64,000 bases of DNA from Guyanagaster necrorhizus (GCF_019112545.1 NW_025064881.1:1152591-1216590); one strand, 5' to 3'. Numbered from the stretch's first letter, positions 1 to 12,422 are shown. A program made the numbers and translations. Notes: generated by a model not told the origin, from the sequence alone.

Positions 1-135
1 AAAAGCCTGTGACTAGTGCCTAATAATTCGTCTTCATTTGTTTCTCAGCCGTGACATTGTACCTCGTATCTCTGCCTCATCCGTTTCACGTTTGTACGAC
101 CCACACTCCTTGTTAGTATAATGTATTGCCCGTAA

Positions 136-1119
136 TCATGCACCTTCGTTAATGCCAATTTGCCGATTCGTTCCAAGTTGCATGCCCCGGTTATATGTAT
201 TTATATTCAACAAGCATGGTCTGAGCCCAGACATGGATTGAACAGTCACGATCAGGTCCTTGACGGAGATTATTTTGACGAGGATGCCGATCGCAGGGAA
301 CTTTTGAAGAAAGAGTGAGATCCACCACAGGATTCTGCCGTGGAGGGAAACATTGCTAGTGATGTATCTGACCATCGCCAAGCATCCTTGGTTACTTTGC
401 CTCCACCCTTCGAGCAGGATGTGGAAAGCCAATACCGCCAGTCACTCAGTGAAGCTGCAAGCCAGGTATCTCGCTCAGCCTGCAAAGTCGAAAGTCAGGG
501 ATCTTGTTTGACTGGCGACGCTCAAAGCCAACATCCCGGATCAGTCAACGAGGCAAGCCAAGCTTGTGCTACTACTTTCCTTCGCTCTGTCCTCTCCAAG
601 CTCCTTCCATGTATACCATGGCTACGGGTGGATATCTATGATCATGACGAGGTTGCCTTAATATCTCCTTCCAATCCAATCTGGTCCCACCCTGTATTTG
701 GTGTACGTCCTCCCGATACCATGCCCATTGTGGTTCTGCTGGATGACATTGAGGCGATAAAACCCGAACAGATCGATGATCCATGGGATTTCTTTCTGGA
801 ACTCGAGACTTTGAAAAGGTATGAGCCTCGTGCTGCGTTCCCGAAACCCCTTCACTGACCGTCGTGATTCGCAGGATCGAGGAAGATTACAACGAGCGAG
901 TCAAGGCAAAAACTCAAGCTGCAATTGACCGTGCACATCAAAGGGATGAAGAGCTCAATGCTCGGCTTCAATCAAAAATGCCACAACGCGTCTCTCCGCC
1001 GGCGGCGACGGTAACGCCACCCTTCGTATCTGGTTCACAAGGTCTGTAACTCTCACTCCTACTGGTTTGCTGTAACTGATGATGGTGTCGTAGACCCAAA
1101 GTCCTCCGCTGATGCTTGA
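136..1119 (+). CDS. DPWDFF-motif family protein, copy 1; 5' part unresolved or broken
   Basis: I do not recognise a named domain. The exon at about 319-821 carries the family mark IDDPWDFFLELETLKR. An intron at about 822-873 (GTATGA..TTCGCAG) joins it to a Glu/Lys/Arg-rich helical tail. A last small exon at about 1096-1119 ends at TGA 1117-1119. The same architecture occurs at 33639-34630 (minus) and as a relic near 17.07-17.9 kb. The stretch from 136 is open and acidic, then meets an in-frame TGA at 316-318 and continues open in the same frame. No ATG was found near the expected N-terminus, and the EYVV-type N-terminal exon of the other copies was not seen. Either an unseen exon is spliced in, or this copy is broken at its 5' end. 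Confidence 0.5.
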
Positions 1120-1614
1120 CTGCTTGGGTCAGAAGCGATAGACTAATCTTAACAGATGTATAATGTTAGCATATATGTATCGTAGTCTCCTACCTTAATC
1201 ATATAGCATTTTCTAAAAACTCCTTCAGCAATGATTTGTGAGGGTTTCTTTCCGGAATGCATCTGAATGTAGCAAAAAGAAAAATAGTAATGTCATCTCC
1301 CTCTTAAACGTGTCAGCTCTTCCGGCGCAGAAGTCTTGAGGAAGAAGCAGTGCCTTTTAGCGAGATCCGCTAACTCTAATTAGGAATAAGCTTTCCTACT
1401 CCCAAACGATGATTAAAACGCGATCTATGGACATTTGAATGCTGGGAATGTACTTCAGTCTGACTCCGACGAAGAACTGTTGTCTTATTCTTTTGGCTTT
1501 ATTATCATCGTCACACAGCATTTTGCACATATGAATTATCAAGTCTAAAAAAAGATCCAAGTTCCCGTACCGACTCCTCTATACTCTATGAAGTCTCTAC
1601 ATCCTTCTTATCGC
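1120..1614. other. Intergenic, no gene seen
   Basis: This lies between the 3' end of the DPWDFF-family gene and the 3' end of the convergent MFS gene. It is AT-rich, with no open frame of substance, no tRNA and no repeat that I could see. Confidence 0.5.
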
Positions 1615-3955
1615 TCAGTCGACGCGTCGTGTACGCGGTACAAACGCCCAAATGCCTACCAGTGTGCACATCATCGAGACGACTCTAGAGACATATTTCA
1701 GTTCAAAAGCTTCTAGGATCTGGGAGGACCTGGCGCTTACAATGGCTGCAATGATCGGATTCCATAACGAGATGCCAATAGACCCGTTATGAAAGGCAGG
1801 GCCGCTGATCCCGACATACCAATTCCTGTAATCCACCCAACGCTTTCGGTCAACAACCATGCAGGGAGTATTCGTGTCACATGGCCGACAAGTATCGGGA
1901 ACATGGGACCCAGTAGCAAGCCAACGAATGAGATCTGGAAGGAGATTTAAGTGAGAAGTGTCATGATACAGATACAACGTCCTTACTGCAACTCCGTTCT
2001 CGATGATGGAAGGAACAAACCACACGGTCAGTTCCAGTCTGGGTTCCCATTTAGCATAATAGATGTGTGAGAAACCGGTAATACATGACCTGACTTACAC
2101 TATGGCGAGTAGAGTATATACAAAGATGACACGGTGCTCTCCGACCTGATCAAGAAATTAGACCTTGTTTCGATAACTACGGAACGCCAGATACGAACTT
2201 TTTTGCTGAACCATATAAGGCACAGCCGGCCCAGAGTTAGTCCTAAAGGAAGAAGATGTCTGACCAAACACCAACTGAAATAGTGGAAACGTTGCTCACC
2301 ACCGAAGAAACCAGAGGAGACGTATCCCGCGCTCTTTCCGCCTTCTCTCTCGTTAATTAAGAACGTAACGATCCAGCCTGAAAAAGATACATCAGCACCC
2401 GACGAGGATCCACGCGCGAATACACCAACCACCCAGAGTAACCTCAGTGCCGATATAGATGAGGGCGAAAATGGCAAGGAAATGCACAGCTTTGATTTTA
2501 AGGATTGAGCTGTACAAGTTTTCATCTCGAGATCCTGCAGTATCAGACTCTCCTGGTTCCTGACCCGCTTCCGCGAGGAGGACTGGAGATATAATCAGTT
2601 TCTGATCCAATCACAATGATGGGACCATGGCAGCTCATACCTTCCCGCGTCTTGAAGCGAAACACCAATGCAAGGATAACCGAGTTCGAGACCGCAATGC
2701 CCGTGGAGATGATGAAGTGATACGACCAATGCCGTTCATACGAAAAGTGGGTTGCAACCAATGGAGAGACGAACGCGCCCACGCCTATCGATAAGTGTTA
2801 GTCCTTCATCGCTGATTATAGGACCGTATCATTCACCGTATGAAGCATGAAGCATATTAAGTTTCGTCGTTTTGTGCTCTTTTAAACTGCCAATAAGGCC
2901 ATTTCCTTGAGCATTCTAGTTGAACGAAGGTAAGCGTACGAAATGTATGCTCTCGGGATTATTTACCTGTAGTGACATGCCAAAACCAGCTAGAGCGTAT
3001 GCAAGGACCATAACCGGGAAGGGCGGCTGTGGACTTTCCATCGCGTACGACACGACTTGGAAAAGGGAACCGAAGAACACAATCTGCTCAAGGTAAGCTT
3101 GAATGCTCGACCAAAAGGGAGAATCAATACTTTTCCCAAACCATATCTTTCACTGAAATATACATTGGCTCCAGCACCAAGGATAAATCCCTGTTCAGAT
3201 TGAGGTGTTATAGCTGTTCTAGTAACGCGCGCTCACGATGCAATTGAAAACGAAGAACAAAGAAACAATGGCAAAGTTGATCTGTACTCTTGAGTTAATA
3301 TATCATCCAGTGACATTGAGAAGCAGTCGGCAAACCCGATAGGACTCTTGGATGACAGGGATCAGTGGACCCGTTGTACCATCGTTCCACCCCACTGAAA
3401 ATGCTCAGCATTCGAATGAACCAAGCATCCACGATAACACATACACAAGAAGAAACACCAACAAATGGCGGCGAACTGAAGATTCGCTTGCCTCTTGTAG
3501 CTCTTTGACCTTTCAGAATTGACGACTTGCGCTCGATGGTGGATGGTCGGAATCGTTATTCCCGCGTTCGTCGCGGTCGCAGTACGAGACTTCAGATGTA
3601 CATCCTCGAGAACAGGCAAGGATTGTTCGGGGACGAGATCCTTGAGAGTAATGGTATCCGCAGTCGAGTCGTTGCGGAGGGCAGAAGGTCTCTTAGTGCG
3701 TTCAGTAAAATATTTTGGAAGGGGATGCAGTTCGTAGGTTCCTCCATTGTCCACGCTAGCAGTAGATATCTTGCGAGCTTGGCAGCCAGGTGTAGCGGTG
3801 AAATCGATCGACTCGCTAAGATCAACAGCTTCCTCATCTACTGGGACTAAGTGAAAAAATGCTTAACCTCCGTTGGGTAAGTGATCAAGAATCAAGAACT
3901 TACGATGGCTGTGTCGCTCGACGACTGGATTGACGGCCACAGAGAAGGACGACAT
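1615..3955 (-). CDS. Major facilitator superfamily transporter (fungal BSC6/fucose-permease-like)
   Basis: This is a multi-exon membrane transporter in the plasma or an organelle membrane; the substrate cannot be told from sequence. The start chosen is the ATG at 3955, which opens a short exon (MSSFSVAVNPVV..). An intron then leads into DEEAVDLSESIDF and a cytoplasmic N-terminus. Helix 1 spliced is LGWNDGTTGPLIPVIQESY. Further family segments are HFLAIFALIYIGTEVTLGGW, GWIVTFLINER, AGYVSSGFFGG, the repeated-domain motif LTLGR, and LLLGPMFPILV followed by GSAALPFITGLLASRYGI. The final intron removes about 56 bases, so SLQPL continues as VVSMMCTLVGIWAFVPR before TGA 1615-1617. Introns are about 50 bases with good GT..AG ends. 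No stop interrupts the spliced parts I followed. Some middle exons near 2.8-3.3 kb were not resolved base by base. Confidence 0.85.
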
Positions 3956-5286
3956 GAGGCAGAGGAGGGAAATGGCGAAAAACTGAGACGGCAAAATGTT
4001 GCAAACTTATAGAGCCCGTGTCGGACCGGTATAGGCCAATAAAAAATCAGCTGGTATCTTACCCCTGTACGTGAATTGTTTACGGTTCTCCTGGTCTAGT
4101 CGATAAAAAGTCGGTTCGATGTTTCGATGGAGACTATCAAGAGACGATGTTTGGTCATTTTTTAATACAGTGTGAAAGCGATAGGCTGATTGGCGTCGTT
4201 GGATCAGCGGGAGCAATGAAATGAAAATCACGAGTTCGACCGGGCCTGTCAAGTCACGGCTCAACCTTGGATAATCTACTGGTCTCCTTCATGTCGGAAT
4301 TCTTCAGACCAAGCTGGGTCAGGGAAAAGGTGTTGGTACGTAAACGGAAACGCAGCAAGGAGGGAAGGGGGTTTTATTCAACTCACGCGCCTCGTTCCCG
4401 GAAACGGATGACAAAGTGTCAAGCAATGAGGATTGAATGACCTTATAGACTGATTCGTATCGCGAAGCACTGAGAATATCTGTGACCACAGGAAAAACTG
4501 CTAGCGACGGGGAAGGAATGCGGGATGCGGCAAGTCCACAAACAAGCCTTTTGCAAAGTAAGAGTGCCAGGACCGTTTACGTGACGAGCCACATTACACA
4601 ATAGAAATGTTAGGTGCAGAGAAATATGACACTATTCTTCCAACCTGGTCATGGAACTCGACTAAGGAAGCTCCAGTGAGCAAACGGCTTATCATGTTCG
4701 GCTAGTCCAGATTAAACACAGTGACTCAAGAGCAATTAGAATGAAACTAAGTGACCTTTAACGTCAAAGCACCGAACACCCCGTTGAGATATGAAGTGTC
4801 TTTTGAATTTTACATGAGCAACCGATGCCGCGAGTCTTCGATTACTGGAAAGACACCCCACAATCAGTGAATGGTCAGTCTGTCCCATTTGGCGTGCCCA
4901 CTGCCCAATATCGATATCTGCAAGAGTAACTTTTAGATGGAGCAAAGATTGCGGTTAAATAAATGAACGAACCGATTCCCGAAATTCATTACCGTTCAAC
5001 TTTCAACATCGGTAGACAGTACCATTCGTCAGGTTCTTATCCATTTTCTAATCATAAGCACTATGGAGCGGACAGTGAAGTATACTCATCGTCTTGAATT
5101 GAGAAGGAACAAACCTATTATTCAACACCGCACTGGAAACTACGGCAACTATGGATATGATGTACTGGAAGGAGCGATCTCTCAAGCAGGCAAATGGGTC
5201 GAAGCGAACGGAGTCAAAGTCCACTGAATCGTTACAGAAGAGAGATGAGAGTGGCTGTGCTTTTCCATTCTTCTTCCGTTCACTCT
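3956..5286. other. Intergenic region, no convincing gene
   Basis: This holds the promoter sides of the MFS gene (minus) and the Emi1-like gene (plus). Only short, unrecognised frames occur. One 54-residue ATG frame at 5063-5227 (plus; contains GNYGNYGYDVLEGA) could be an upstream ORF or a 5' exon of the next gene, but nothing supports it as a protein. Confidence 0.4.
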
Positions 5287-5806
5287 ATGTCGCAAACTGG
5301 TGTCGACTTTGCGGTTGCTGTCAAGCAAGAGGCTGCCTACCTTCGTCTAGTACATCCAACTCCGGATGATATTCCCTCCTGCTTTAGTTTGATGGAGCTC
5401 GCAATGGGCTGTCACGGTACGGTGCTTCACCGGTGCCTGTTGACGACCATACTGAACCGTATCAGGCATTCGTTCGCAGGTGAAATCTTGGTACCGATAC
5501 GGCGAATCCTCACGGTGCGCGCATAAGCACGATGACTTCAAGTTCTGCCTTAGCATGAAATGGATGGAGAGCGACCAGCGGTACGAAGCATGGATTAATA
5601 GACGGGCGGAGTGGTGGGCGAAGAGAAGGCTGGATAAGAGTAGCGAGGATGTATGGGCTATGCGAACGTTCGTACATTTCTTTATAAGTGTCTGTATCGT
5701 ATATTTACCAGTACTATCCAGGGAGCCTCGAAAGTCATTCCCCCGGCCTGTTACAGACGACGAGATACGACAAGTCTTAGAAAACACCGAAGAGACACTC
5801 ATGTAA
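5287..5806 (+). CDS. Emi1/DUF3128 family protein
   Basis: This is a small cysteine-motif protein of the family named after yeast Emi1 (early meiotic induction); the biochemical role is unclear. The sequence shows PTPDDIPSCFSLMELAMGC. An intron at about 5420-5464 brings it to QVKSWYRYGESSRCAHKHDD and then FKFCLSMK. The pairs C..C and RC..FC fit the family's YRYG..C..DFxFC pattern. A second intron at about 5668-5721 gives MRTEPRKSFPRPV and an acidic end at TAA 5804-5806. That intron is 54 bases without a stop, so retention would keep the frame. The start is uncertain: ATG 5287 was taken, but an in-frame ATG at 5245 and an upstream exon are possible. Confidence 0.75.
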
Positions 5807-5985
5807 TTGGCTAGACTTCTGTTTTTTCCCTTGACTTTCTCTACTTTTACATGTAAGGCGCGCGGCTCGTTGTCAGCAATGAACAAGTCGTGCGCTTTGA
5901 GCTGCTTAACTTTCTGTGAAACTCATCAATATATATTACAATGAACTATGATTTACAGAGACAGTTAGTCGGTCAACTGAGTCGG

Positions 5986-6988
5986 CTACGACAATACAAA
6001 TAACCCAAGGTGACCCTTTCCTATGCCTTCCATATCTTTGATACCACTGTAGACAACACGGTGCTGGACGCCATTCTTGACATCTGCCAACTGTTTCTCG
6101 ACCTCGCACTGTAGGAATACCAAGTCCGGGTCAATCCCAAAAAAAAGAAATAACACACGTACATCACCCTCCAGAGCGCCGTGGACTACCAGTACTGACC
6201 GTTCCAGGGTCATTCGATTCTCGACGAAAGCGAGACAGTGATGATCATCCTTGAAAATGAACGGAACACCTTTCAGATCCTTCAACCAGTGTTCGCTACC
6301 ATCAGGTTCTAGTGATGTGCCGGCCCTAAGCCCCAGGCTTTCTGGATGTGTATATGAGTCATTTAATTCCATAATTCTGTTAAGTTTGACATGCTTTCAT
6401 ATTGGAAGGATGTTCAGATAACAAATCTCACCAGTAGATCCTCCAACTGCAGCATCTGGGTATGTATCACTGGATACAAAGCTGGTAGCGCTTCAGAAAG
6501 CTGATACCTATTCAAACCAACATATAAATACGTTTACATGCCCTTGAAGACAAAGATCAGAGCTCAGGACGGGCCATCCTTAACTTTACTGCCCATAAAT
6601 CATGCTGCAAGAGAAAATATGAGGGCATATATGAGGACCAGAGATGAAAGCGAAACTCAGCAGTGTCTCAATAGCATCTTATAGTTCCCTTCCTCCCTTC
6701 CTCGTTGCGTGAGGTTGTACAGTTCTTCTAGCTCGTCCACAGGGTCATCTTTCGCCTCGAAGAGAATATTCTCTATTGCTCAGAACAGCTTCACGGCGAA
6801 CGCCCTCATGCGTAAGCTGTCCTTGGATGCCGGTATATTGTGCCGAATTATACTGTTAAAATGTTCTATGTATTCTTCGTCAAAAGATGCGCGATCTGCC
6901 AGACGGTTAGAATTTGTCACTCGAAAATGGATTGACTTGCTTGTACATTTCCCATAACGACGTCTTCTTGGTGGTTCGTTACGTTCAT
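5986..6988 (-). pseudogene. Unrecognised multi-exon gene, probably broken
   Basis: Coding-like pieces lie in order on the minus strand. ATG 6988 opens MNVTNHQEDVVMGNVQ. A 55-base intron leads to HFNSIIRHNIPASKDSLRMR. After AFAVKLF comes an in-frame TGA (6780-6782), then the same frame continues as AIENILFEAKDDPVDELEEL. Later pieces are YQLSEALPALYPVIHTQMLQ, EHWLKDLKGVPFIFKDDHH and CEVEKQLADVKNGVQHR, ending near 5986. I do not recognise the family. The TGA inside an otherwise smooth frame suggests a nonsense mutation, unless splicing avoids it. The gene is divergent from F-box protein 1, with about 280 bases between the starts. Confidence 0.4.
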
Positions 6989-7270
6989 CGCCAATGCTGG
7001 GACTGACACTCAAATAGAATATAAACAGGTAATCGTCCATAACCAAGGTAAGAAACAGCAACTAGTTGGGGTGTGCCTCTCACCAATATGATTAGGTTTT
7101 GGTTACGGTGGTCGGCCGTCTCATTAAACGGCGAGCGCATTGTATAATATGTTGCCCTTGATGAAGTCGGACTAACCCGCGCGGCAGAGTCGGGCCGGCC
7201 ACCTTTAGCGCGACAGGTCACATCCGTGACATCTCGCGTTCTTCTTGTCCGCCTCTTTTTCCTCCTCGTC

Positions 7271-9872
7271 ATGTCAAAGATGTCGACATCCCCGACGGAA
7301 AAAAGTTCCGAAAATGACTTTTCCTCTCATCCAGTGCACAAGAAAGTTAAAATATCCTCTTCAAATGGCCAGGAAGTAGTGTGCAGACAGACCTCGACGC
7401 GTCGCGTTGTCAATCTTAAGAGGCGAACAACACTGTCGATGCTTCCTACCCTCCCTCTGGATATTTTATTCGAGGTGTGTTATTCACAGTTCTTCATTGC
7501 GACGTGTTCACACAGGATATTCAGATATTTGGACATCTTCATCCTTTGGATTTGCTCCATCTGACCCGGACGACGAAGGACTTTCGGCGCGTTCGTGCGT
7601 GATTTTCATATTTTCTCCAACTTCGTCCTGATGAATCTTTTGCAGTCACCCACAGGTCATCTATGACTGTCTGGAAATCCTCGTTAGCCAATGTCCACGG
7701 ATTGCCACCGTGCCCAGACGACATGTCCCACCCTGCCTGGGCCAGCCTAGTCTTTGATCACTTTTGTCATGTATGTCTCCAAAATCCGTCCACGTCCTCC
7801 ACTTGACATGCAGCACAGATCTGTTTCACGGCGAATATTCGCAACGTCGACTGGTGTCTACGTGTCCGACTATGCTCAAAGTGCGCTAAAACTTGGTAAC
7901 GTCACCGCCCTTGTTCCGTTTATGGTATCCTCACTGTTCCATTGTTCCCTTGTCTCTTAGCCTATTATCCGAATCCGCCTTTGATGCGGCCAAGAAGAAT
8001 GACAAGATCATGCTTCGTTCTGTCCCGTTCAATAGCTGGCCTAGTCGTCATCGTAGGTAGTCTTATTTCTTCGTGAAGGGCGTTTATTGATGCGCATCGG
8101 TAGCGAAAGAAAAATTCTGCTTCGTCAAGGAAAAGGATGCTTTTGTGAAGGCCTTCAATAACTGTCGAGGGAAGGAAACAAGGAAGGAATTTTTGGGGAA
8201 GAGAAAAGCGGCCGTAAAGGCTCGTAAAGACGTAAGCACACCCCTTCCGAATCCTCTCCCGTCCTTTACAAGATACAATCAAGCACGCAAGAAAATGCAC
8301 AGAGTGGGCCGATTCCGTGAGCGAAAGCCGTATGAAGGAGCTCGATGACATTCGGAAAAAGAGAAGTAAAGCGTAAGTGGGGGGAGCTATATGTCCGAAT
8401 AACTTGTTAACATCCTGTAAGCATCGAGACCAGACTGATATCTCTGGGTCACGGCAAAGAGATTGAATACCTCAAGGATCTCGAAAAAACTGGTTCATGG
8501 CTTGATAAGAGAGAGCTGACTCTCTTCCCTGATCAGTTCGAGGTGAAGCAGCCCAAGCCTCTCAGTGATAGAAGTAAGCCCTCCTCATCCTTTTCTCCCA
8601 AGAATCACTGACACATCTTTAATTCTTCCAGACTGGAACTCCATCGAGAACACCATGCTAGATTACATGCAGGACGTCAAGACCCACCGCCTCAAAAAAG
8701 AACGGAGCGATCTACTCAGCGCGCGTCGATCTCTCATTGCAACTGAATGGCGCTCATGCCGTTCCCCAGCAAACGAGTTCCAACCAGGCCTGGTGGATAT
8801 ATGGGTGTGGAAAGAAATGAAATACTTCATCGACCTCCCCTCGGGCATCGCCGTGACAGCAGAAATGGTCAGAAACGCTATGACGTCGCGGCTTCCCAGC
8901 TTCACCGCTTCGTGGCGCGACGACAAGTTCCTCGAGCTGTGGTTTATGCTGGATTATACGGTCCGTGGCGGACTCCTGGACCATACGAATCATCTGCAGC
9001 AGGCGACGTGCGTGTTTATGTGTACGGATCAACGGGGACTGCACCGTGATATGGGTGTGGCGGGGTATGATACAACTGCGTGCAGCATGTGGTACCCTGA
9101 GTATCTGCACCACGCTTGCAATTCGAGGTGCACGGTCTTTGAGGAGAGCGACGAGAGTAGGATTGGGAAGGGGGTGTGCGATCATGAGGAGCTGGGTTTA
9201 ATGCGCGATTTACAGACACGTTTAACGCGTAGAAGGGAATGGTCGACGGACTCGCTGGTGTTCGACCACAAGGCTTCGCGTGTCGTACGGAAGATCCTTG
9301 ATACCTGTAACTTAAACCCCAGGACTACAGTGGATCAGCTGGACAAGGCTGACCCTCGTGTGGTGTGTCTCAAGTGCAGTTTTGGTGCCAAGTGTGATGG
9401 GGAGAGGATATTCCCTGTCCTTACTTGGAGGACTGCGGTGGGTCACCAACGTAGACCATTGAAAAAAGTATCTGATATTCCCTGGTTATAGGTCCACCAT
9501 TGCATGAGGAAACATTGGGGAGACTCGGCAGTGGCATGGCAAAAGATTTCTGACGAAGAGACGGTGCTAGCGAGGGAACTGGAGAAAAAGGAGCCGCAGA
9601 GGCGAGGCATACAGCCACCACTTGAGAAGAACTGGCGCTGCTCAACATGCACGGGGACGTCGCTGGATAATGGCCATTTGACCTTGATGGATGTCAAAAC
9701 ACACCTAGCCAATGAGTGAGTGCCTCGATGCGATGTGTTCCATAAATTGATTCCAATTTTGCCTAGACACGATGCAAATACCCCGGTAGAAGGCGTCGAC
9801 TATTTCCGTGCACTTGATTGGCCACCAGAGCAACCGTTAATTGCGAGAATGGTTCCCAAGGCTGTAACTTGA
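7271..9872 (+). CDS. F-box protein 1 (agaricomycete family with C-terminal Cys/His part)
   Basis: This is a probable substrate receptor of an SCF ubiquitin ligase. ATG 7271 opens a basic, Ser-rich leader. The F-box follows: LPTLPLDILFE, an intron at about 7474-7525, then IFGHLHPLDLLHLTRTTKDF. The family's SVWKSSLANVHGLPPCPDDM-type segment comes next, then LVFDHFCHVC with Cys pairs. Charged helical exons occupy 8.1-8.6 kb. A long exon (8.6-9.45 kb) includes AVVRKILDTC-type text and VVCLKCSFGAKCDG. The last exons have WRCSTCTG..HLANEHD, a zinc-finger-like Cys2/His arrangement. The stop is TGA 9870-9872. The same architecture appears in the minus-strand gene at 50759-52745, so the two are paralogues. 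Targets are unknown. Confidence 0.8.
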
Positions 9873-10133
9873 GAATAAAGTGCTGTAATTCTGTGCCAGT
9901 GTTGCGTGAGTTGGCAGCCGTGGATTTTGGACACTAATACTACCATTGGACCTGTATATACCACACATATCATGTTATGCATCAATATTCCTTCAGAATG
10001 TATTTACTTACCAAGCACTTGGCATTATTGAACATTGAAGCTGGAAGTCGAACTCTGCGGACCCCGAAACAAACAGGCACAAACCTCCTTCGTCCTTCCA
10101 ATTCCTATCCACAACCTCTGTATTCGAATCATC

Positions 10134-11207
10134 ATGGCGGACGTAGCAATCCAACCACCGCCCCCAGATACCATGGAAGGTATCGAAGCTGTCCCTGATC
10201 CCGCTGAACCGCCCAAACCCAAATGTGAAACACTCTACATCCAGAACCTCAACGAAAAGATAAAGATTGACGGTACTATGAATCCACCTCTTGGTTTACT
10301 GACACTAAAGAGATATTCAGTGATGAAATCTTCGTTACGGGGTCTGTTCAAGCCGTATGGCGTACTAGACGTGGTGGCACATAGCAATCTCCGGATGCGG
10401 GGGCAGGCATTCGTGTCGTTTGAGACACCAGAACAAGCTGAGAAGGCGATGAATGACGTTCGTGGGTTCCCTTTGTATTCCAAGTCCATGGTGCGTTATT
10501 CTGGCCTGAGAAGTATGCCATATACTGAAGAACTATGTTTGCCAGCAAATCTCGTTTGCGCGGACACGGGCTGACGCAGTAGTGAAAAAGCTGGACGAGG
10601 AGCATTTCGAGGAACACAAGGCGCAGAGGGCGGAGCACAAGAGTGTGTCGCTGTTCTTTCTACGGTGTCGTTGTTGGCTGACTAGTGACTCGACAGAAGC
10701 GACACGGTACAATAATCCACTCAAGCTAAAGTTCAAAGCAAAACGGATGGCTGCTGAAAGTACGTCTTTCCAAATGTTCCTCAATTACGATGCGCTAATG
10801 TCTCCTAGTCGACGGTGGTGCCTCACTGCCTATATCGAAACGTCCCAACGTCCAAATGCCGGATGAGTACCTACCACCCAACAAAATTCTCTTCTTGCAA
10901 AATCTTCCCGAAAGCGTCACGAAGGAACAACTTGTCACCTTGTTTTCGCAGTGCGTTTGCTGTTTTTGTCGACTACATGGCACTAATCCTATTGTGCAGA
11001 TACCCCAATCTCCACGAAGTCCGTCTTATTCCATCAAAGAAGGATATTGCGTTCGTGGAATACCTGGACGAGGGAAGCTCTGGTACTGCAAAAGATGCTT
11101 TACACAATTACAAGCTCGATGGGGAAAACAAAATCAAGGTCAGTTCACCCCTAGCTTTTGAGCCACGATTAACAGCTTCTTTGCAGATTACTTTTGCTCG
11201 GAAGTAG
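10134..11207 (+). CDS. U1A/U2B''-type snRNP protein, two RRM domains
   Basis: This spliceosomal RNA-binding protein binds a stem-loop of U1 or U2 snRNA in the nucleus. ATG 10134 opens a proline-rich leader. RRM1 has RNP2 LYIQNLNE and RNP1 RGQAFVSF. A charged linker (VVKKLDEEHFEEHKAQRAEH) follows. RRM2 has LFLQNLPE and DIAFVEY and ends KITFARK with TAG 11205-11207. This two-RRM layout with a conserved last RRM is that of the U1A/U2B'' family. Sequence alone does not tell which snRNP it serves; fungi often have one such protein. It has about six short introns. It converges on RPS9, with 175 bases between the stops. Confidence 0.88.
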
Positions 11208-11382
11208 GCTACGATAGAGTTACCTTATTTCATCTGCATTATACTTGTTGTATCGATATTATAATATCTTCAATCGCTCTAAGCCAACTGTCGCAGAGTA
11301 CCTCGAAAGTTTTTTTTTGGTTGCATGAGGGTAACATGGTGACAACATATACATAACGAGCATGGAAGTAAAGCGCGTACAT

Positions 11383-12203
11383 CTACTCATCCTCCTCCTC
11401 ATCACCGCCCTCCTCCTTCTTCGCAGCTGCAGCCGCACGCTTCCGCTTAACACGGCCAGGACGACCTCCACCGTACGGCGAGGTAAGGGCAAAGTCAATA
11501 TGCTTCTGGGAGTCCAGACGCACAACGAAGGAGGGAACGTTGACAATCTGTTTGCCAACCCTAGAAAAATCGTAAGCAGAATGCAATATAGTGTAAGGAA
11601 AAAAACATACCGAATGTGCCGTTGCCTAATTAAAACCCGTGCATGATGAATGCTTTTAGCCAAACCGAGCTTGAAAACCTGAGTCTGGAGACGCCTCTCC
11701 AAGAAATCCTCAATCTTAAGGGCCAACACGTAATCGAGACGCATGCGAGTCTCATCGAGCACACCGATACGGACCAGACGACGGATAAGAGCGTTACCCT
11801 CGAACAGGCGCTTGGGATCCTTGTCATCGAGCTTCAGCAGCTCACGGGCGGCACGACGAATCTTGGAAAGGGTGAGGGCGATACGCCAGATCTCACGCTT
11901 GTTGCGGAGACCGTATTCACCGGCGAGCTAGAGGGTGAATGTCAGGCATATTACAGATATGCAAAACAGAGGATCCAACCCTTAGCTCGGCATCGAGACG
12001 AGCAGATTCGTATGGTCGACGAGGGACCTTGTAGCTGTAAAAAGTAACATGGGGCACGGCTGGTCATCAGCACACTGCAACCCTCCACACAAGGTGGATC
12101 TTGAGGAAATTAGATGCTCACGTCTTGCTGTGGTTCCGAGGGGCCCTACGAAGAGAAAGTTAAAAAGATTTTACAGACAGAATGAAGAGCATTACCTCGG
12201 CAT
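11383..12203 (-). CDS. RPS9: 40S ribosomal protein S9 (uS4)
   Basis: This is a small-subunit ribosomal protein. Two very short 5' exons splice to [20 protein letters not shown], a typical S9 N-terminus. ATG is 12203; the introns are at about 12145-12195 and 12043-12123. The body contains [40 protein letters not shown] and the S4 RNA-binding domain [20 protein letters not shown] followed by [20 protein letters not shown]. The C-terminus is basic, then Ala- and Glu-rich ([12 protein letters not shown]), with stop at 11383-11385. It is divergent from RPL21 and shares a 219-base promoter with it. Confidence 0.95.
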
Positions 12204-12422
12204 TTTGAGTCTTGAGGCGGAAGTGGTAGAAGGGAACGACAAAAATTGTTACTTGCCGACTGCACGGTTTAGCGTGACACGTCACAACTGTAAAGTTGTT
12301 ACTCAGCCACCAAGTGACGTGCGGCAACACCCGAGAAAAAGTCCTTACTGACGACCGACACTGTGCGTACTGACGTGCAGTAACTTTAAAGGCACTCATC
12401 TCATCTACCGACAGTCCTCAAG
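12204..12422. promoter_or_regulatory. Bidirectional ribosomal-protein promoter (RPS9/RPL21)
   Basis: These 219 bases separate the start codons of two divergent ribosomal-protein genes. The heptamer TGACGTG occurs three times: 12278-12284 (reverse), 12315-12321 and 12371-12377. The first lies inside the inverted repeat GTGACACGTCAC (12274-12285). That is a CRE/ATF-like core, and a shared bZIP-type input is an inference. No clear TATA box was seen. Confidence 0.5.

Noticed and set aside
5347..5886. 179-codon minus-strand frame
   Set aside because: It overlaps the Emi1-like gene on the other strand, which has the YRYG..C..DFKFC family motif.
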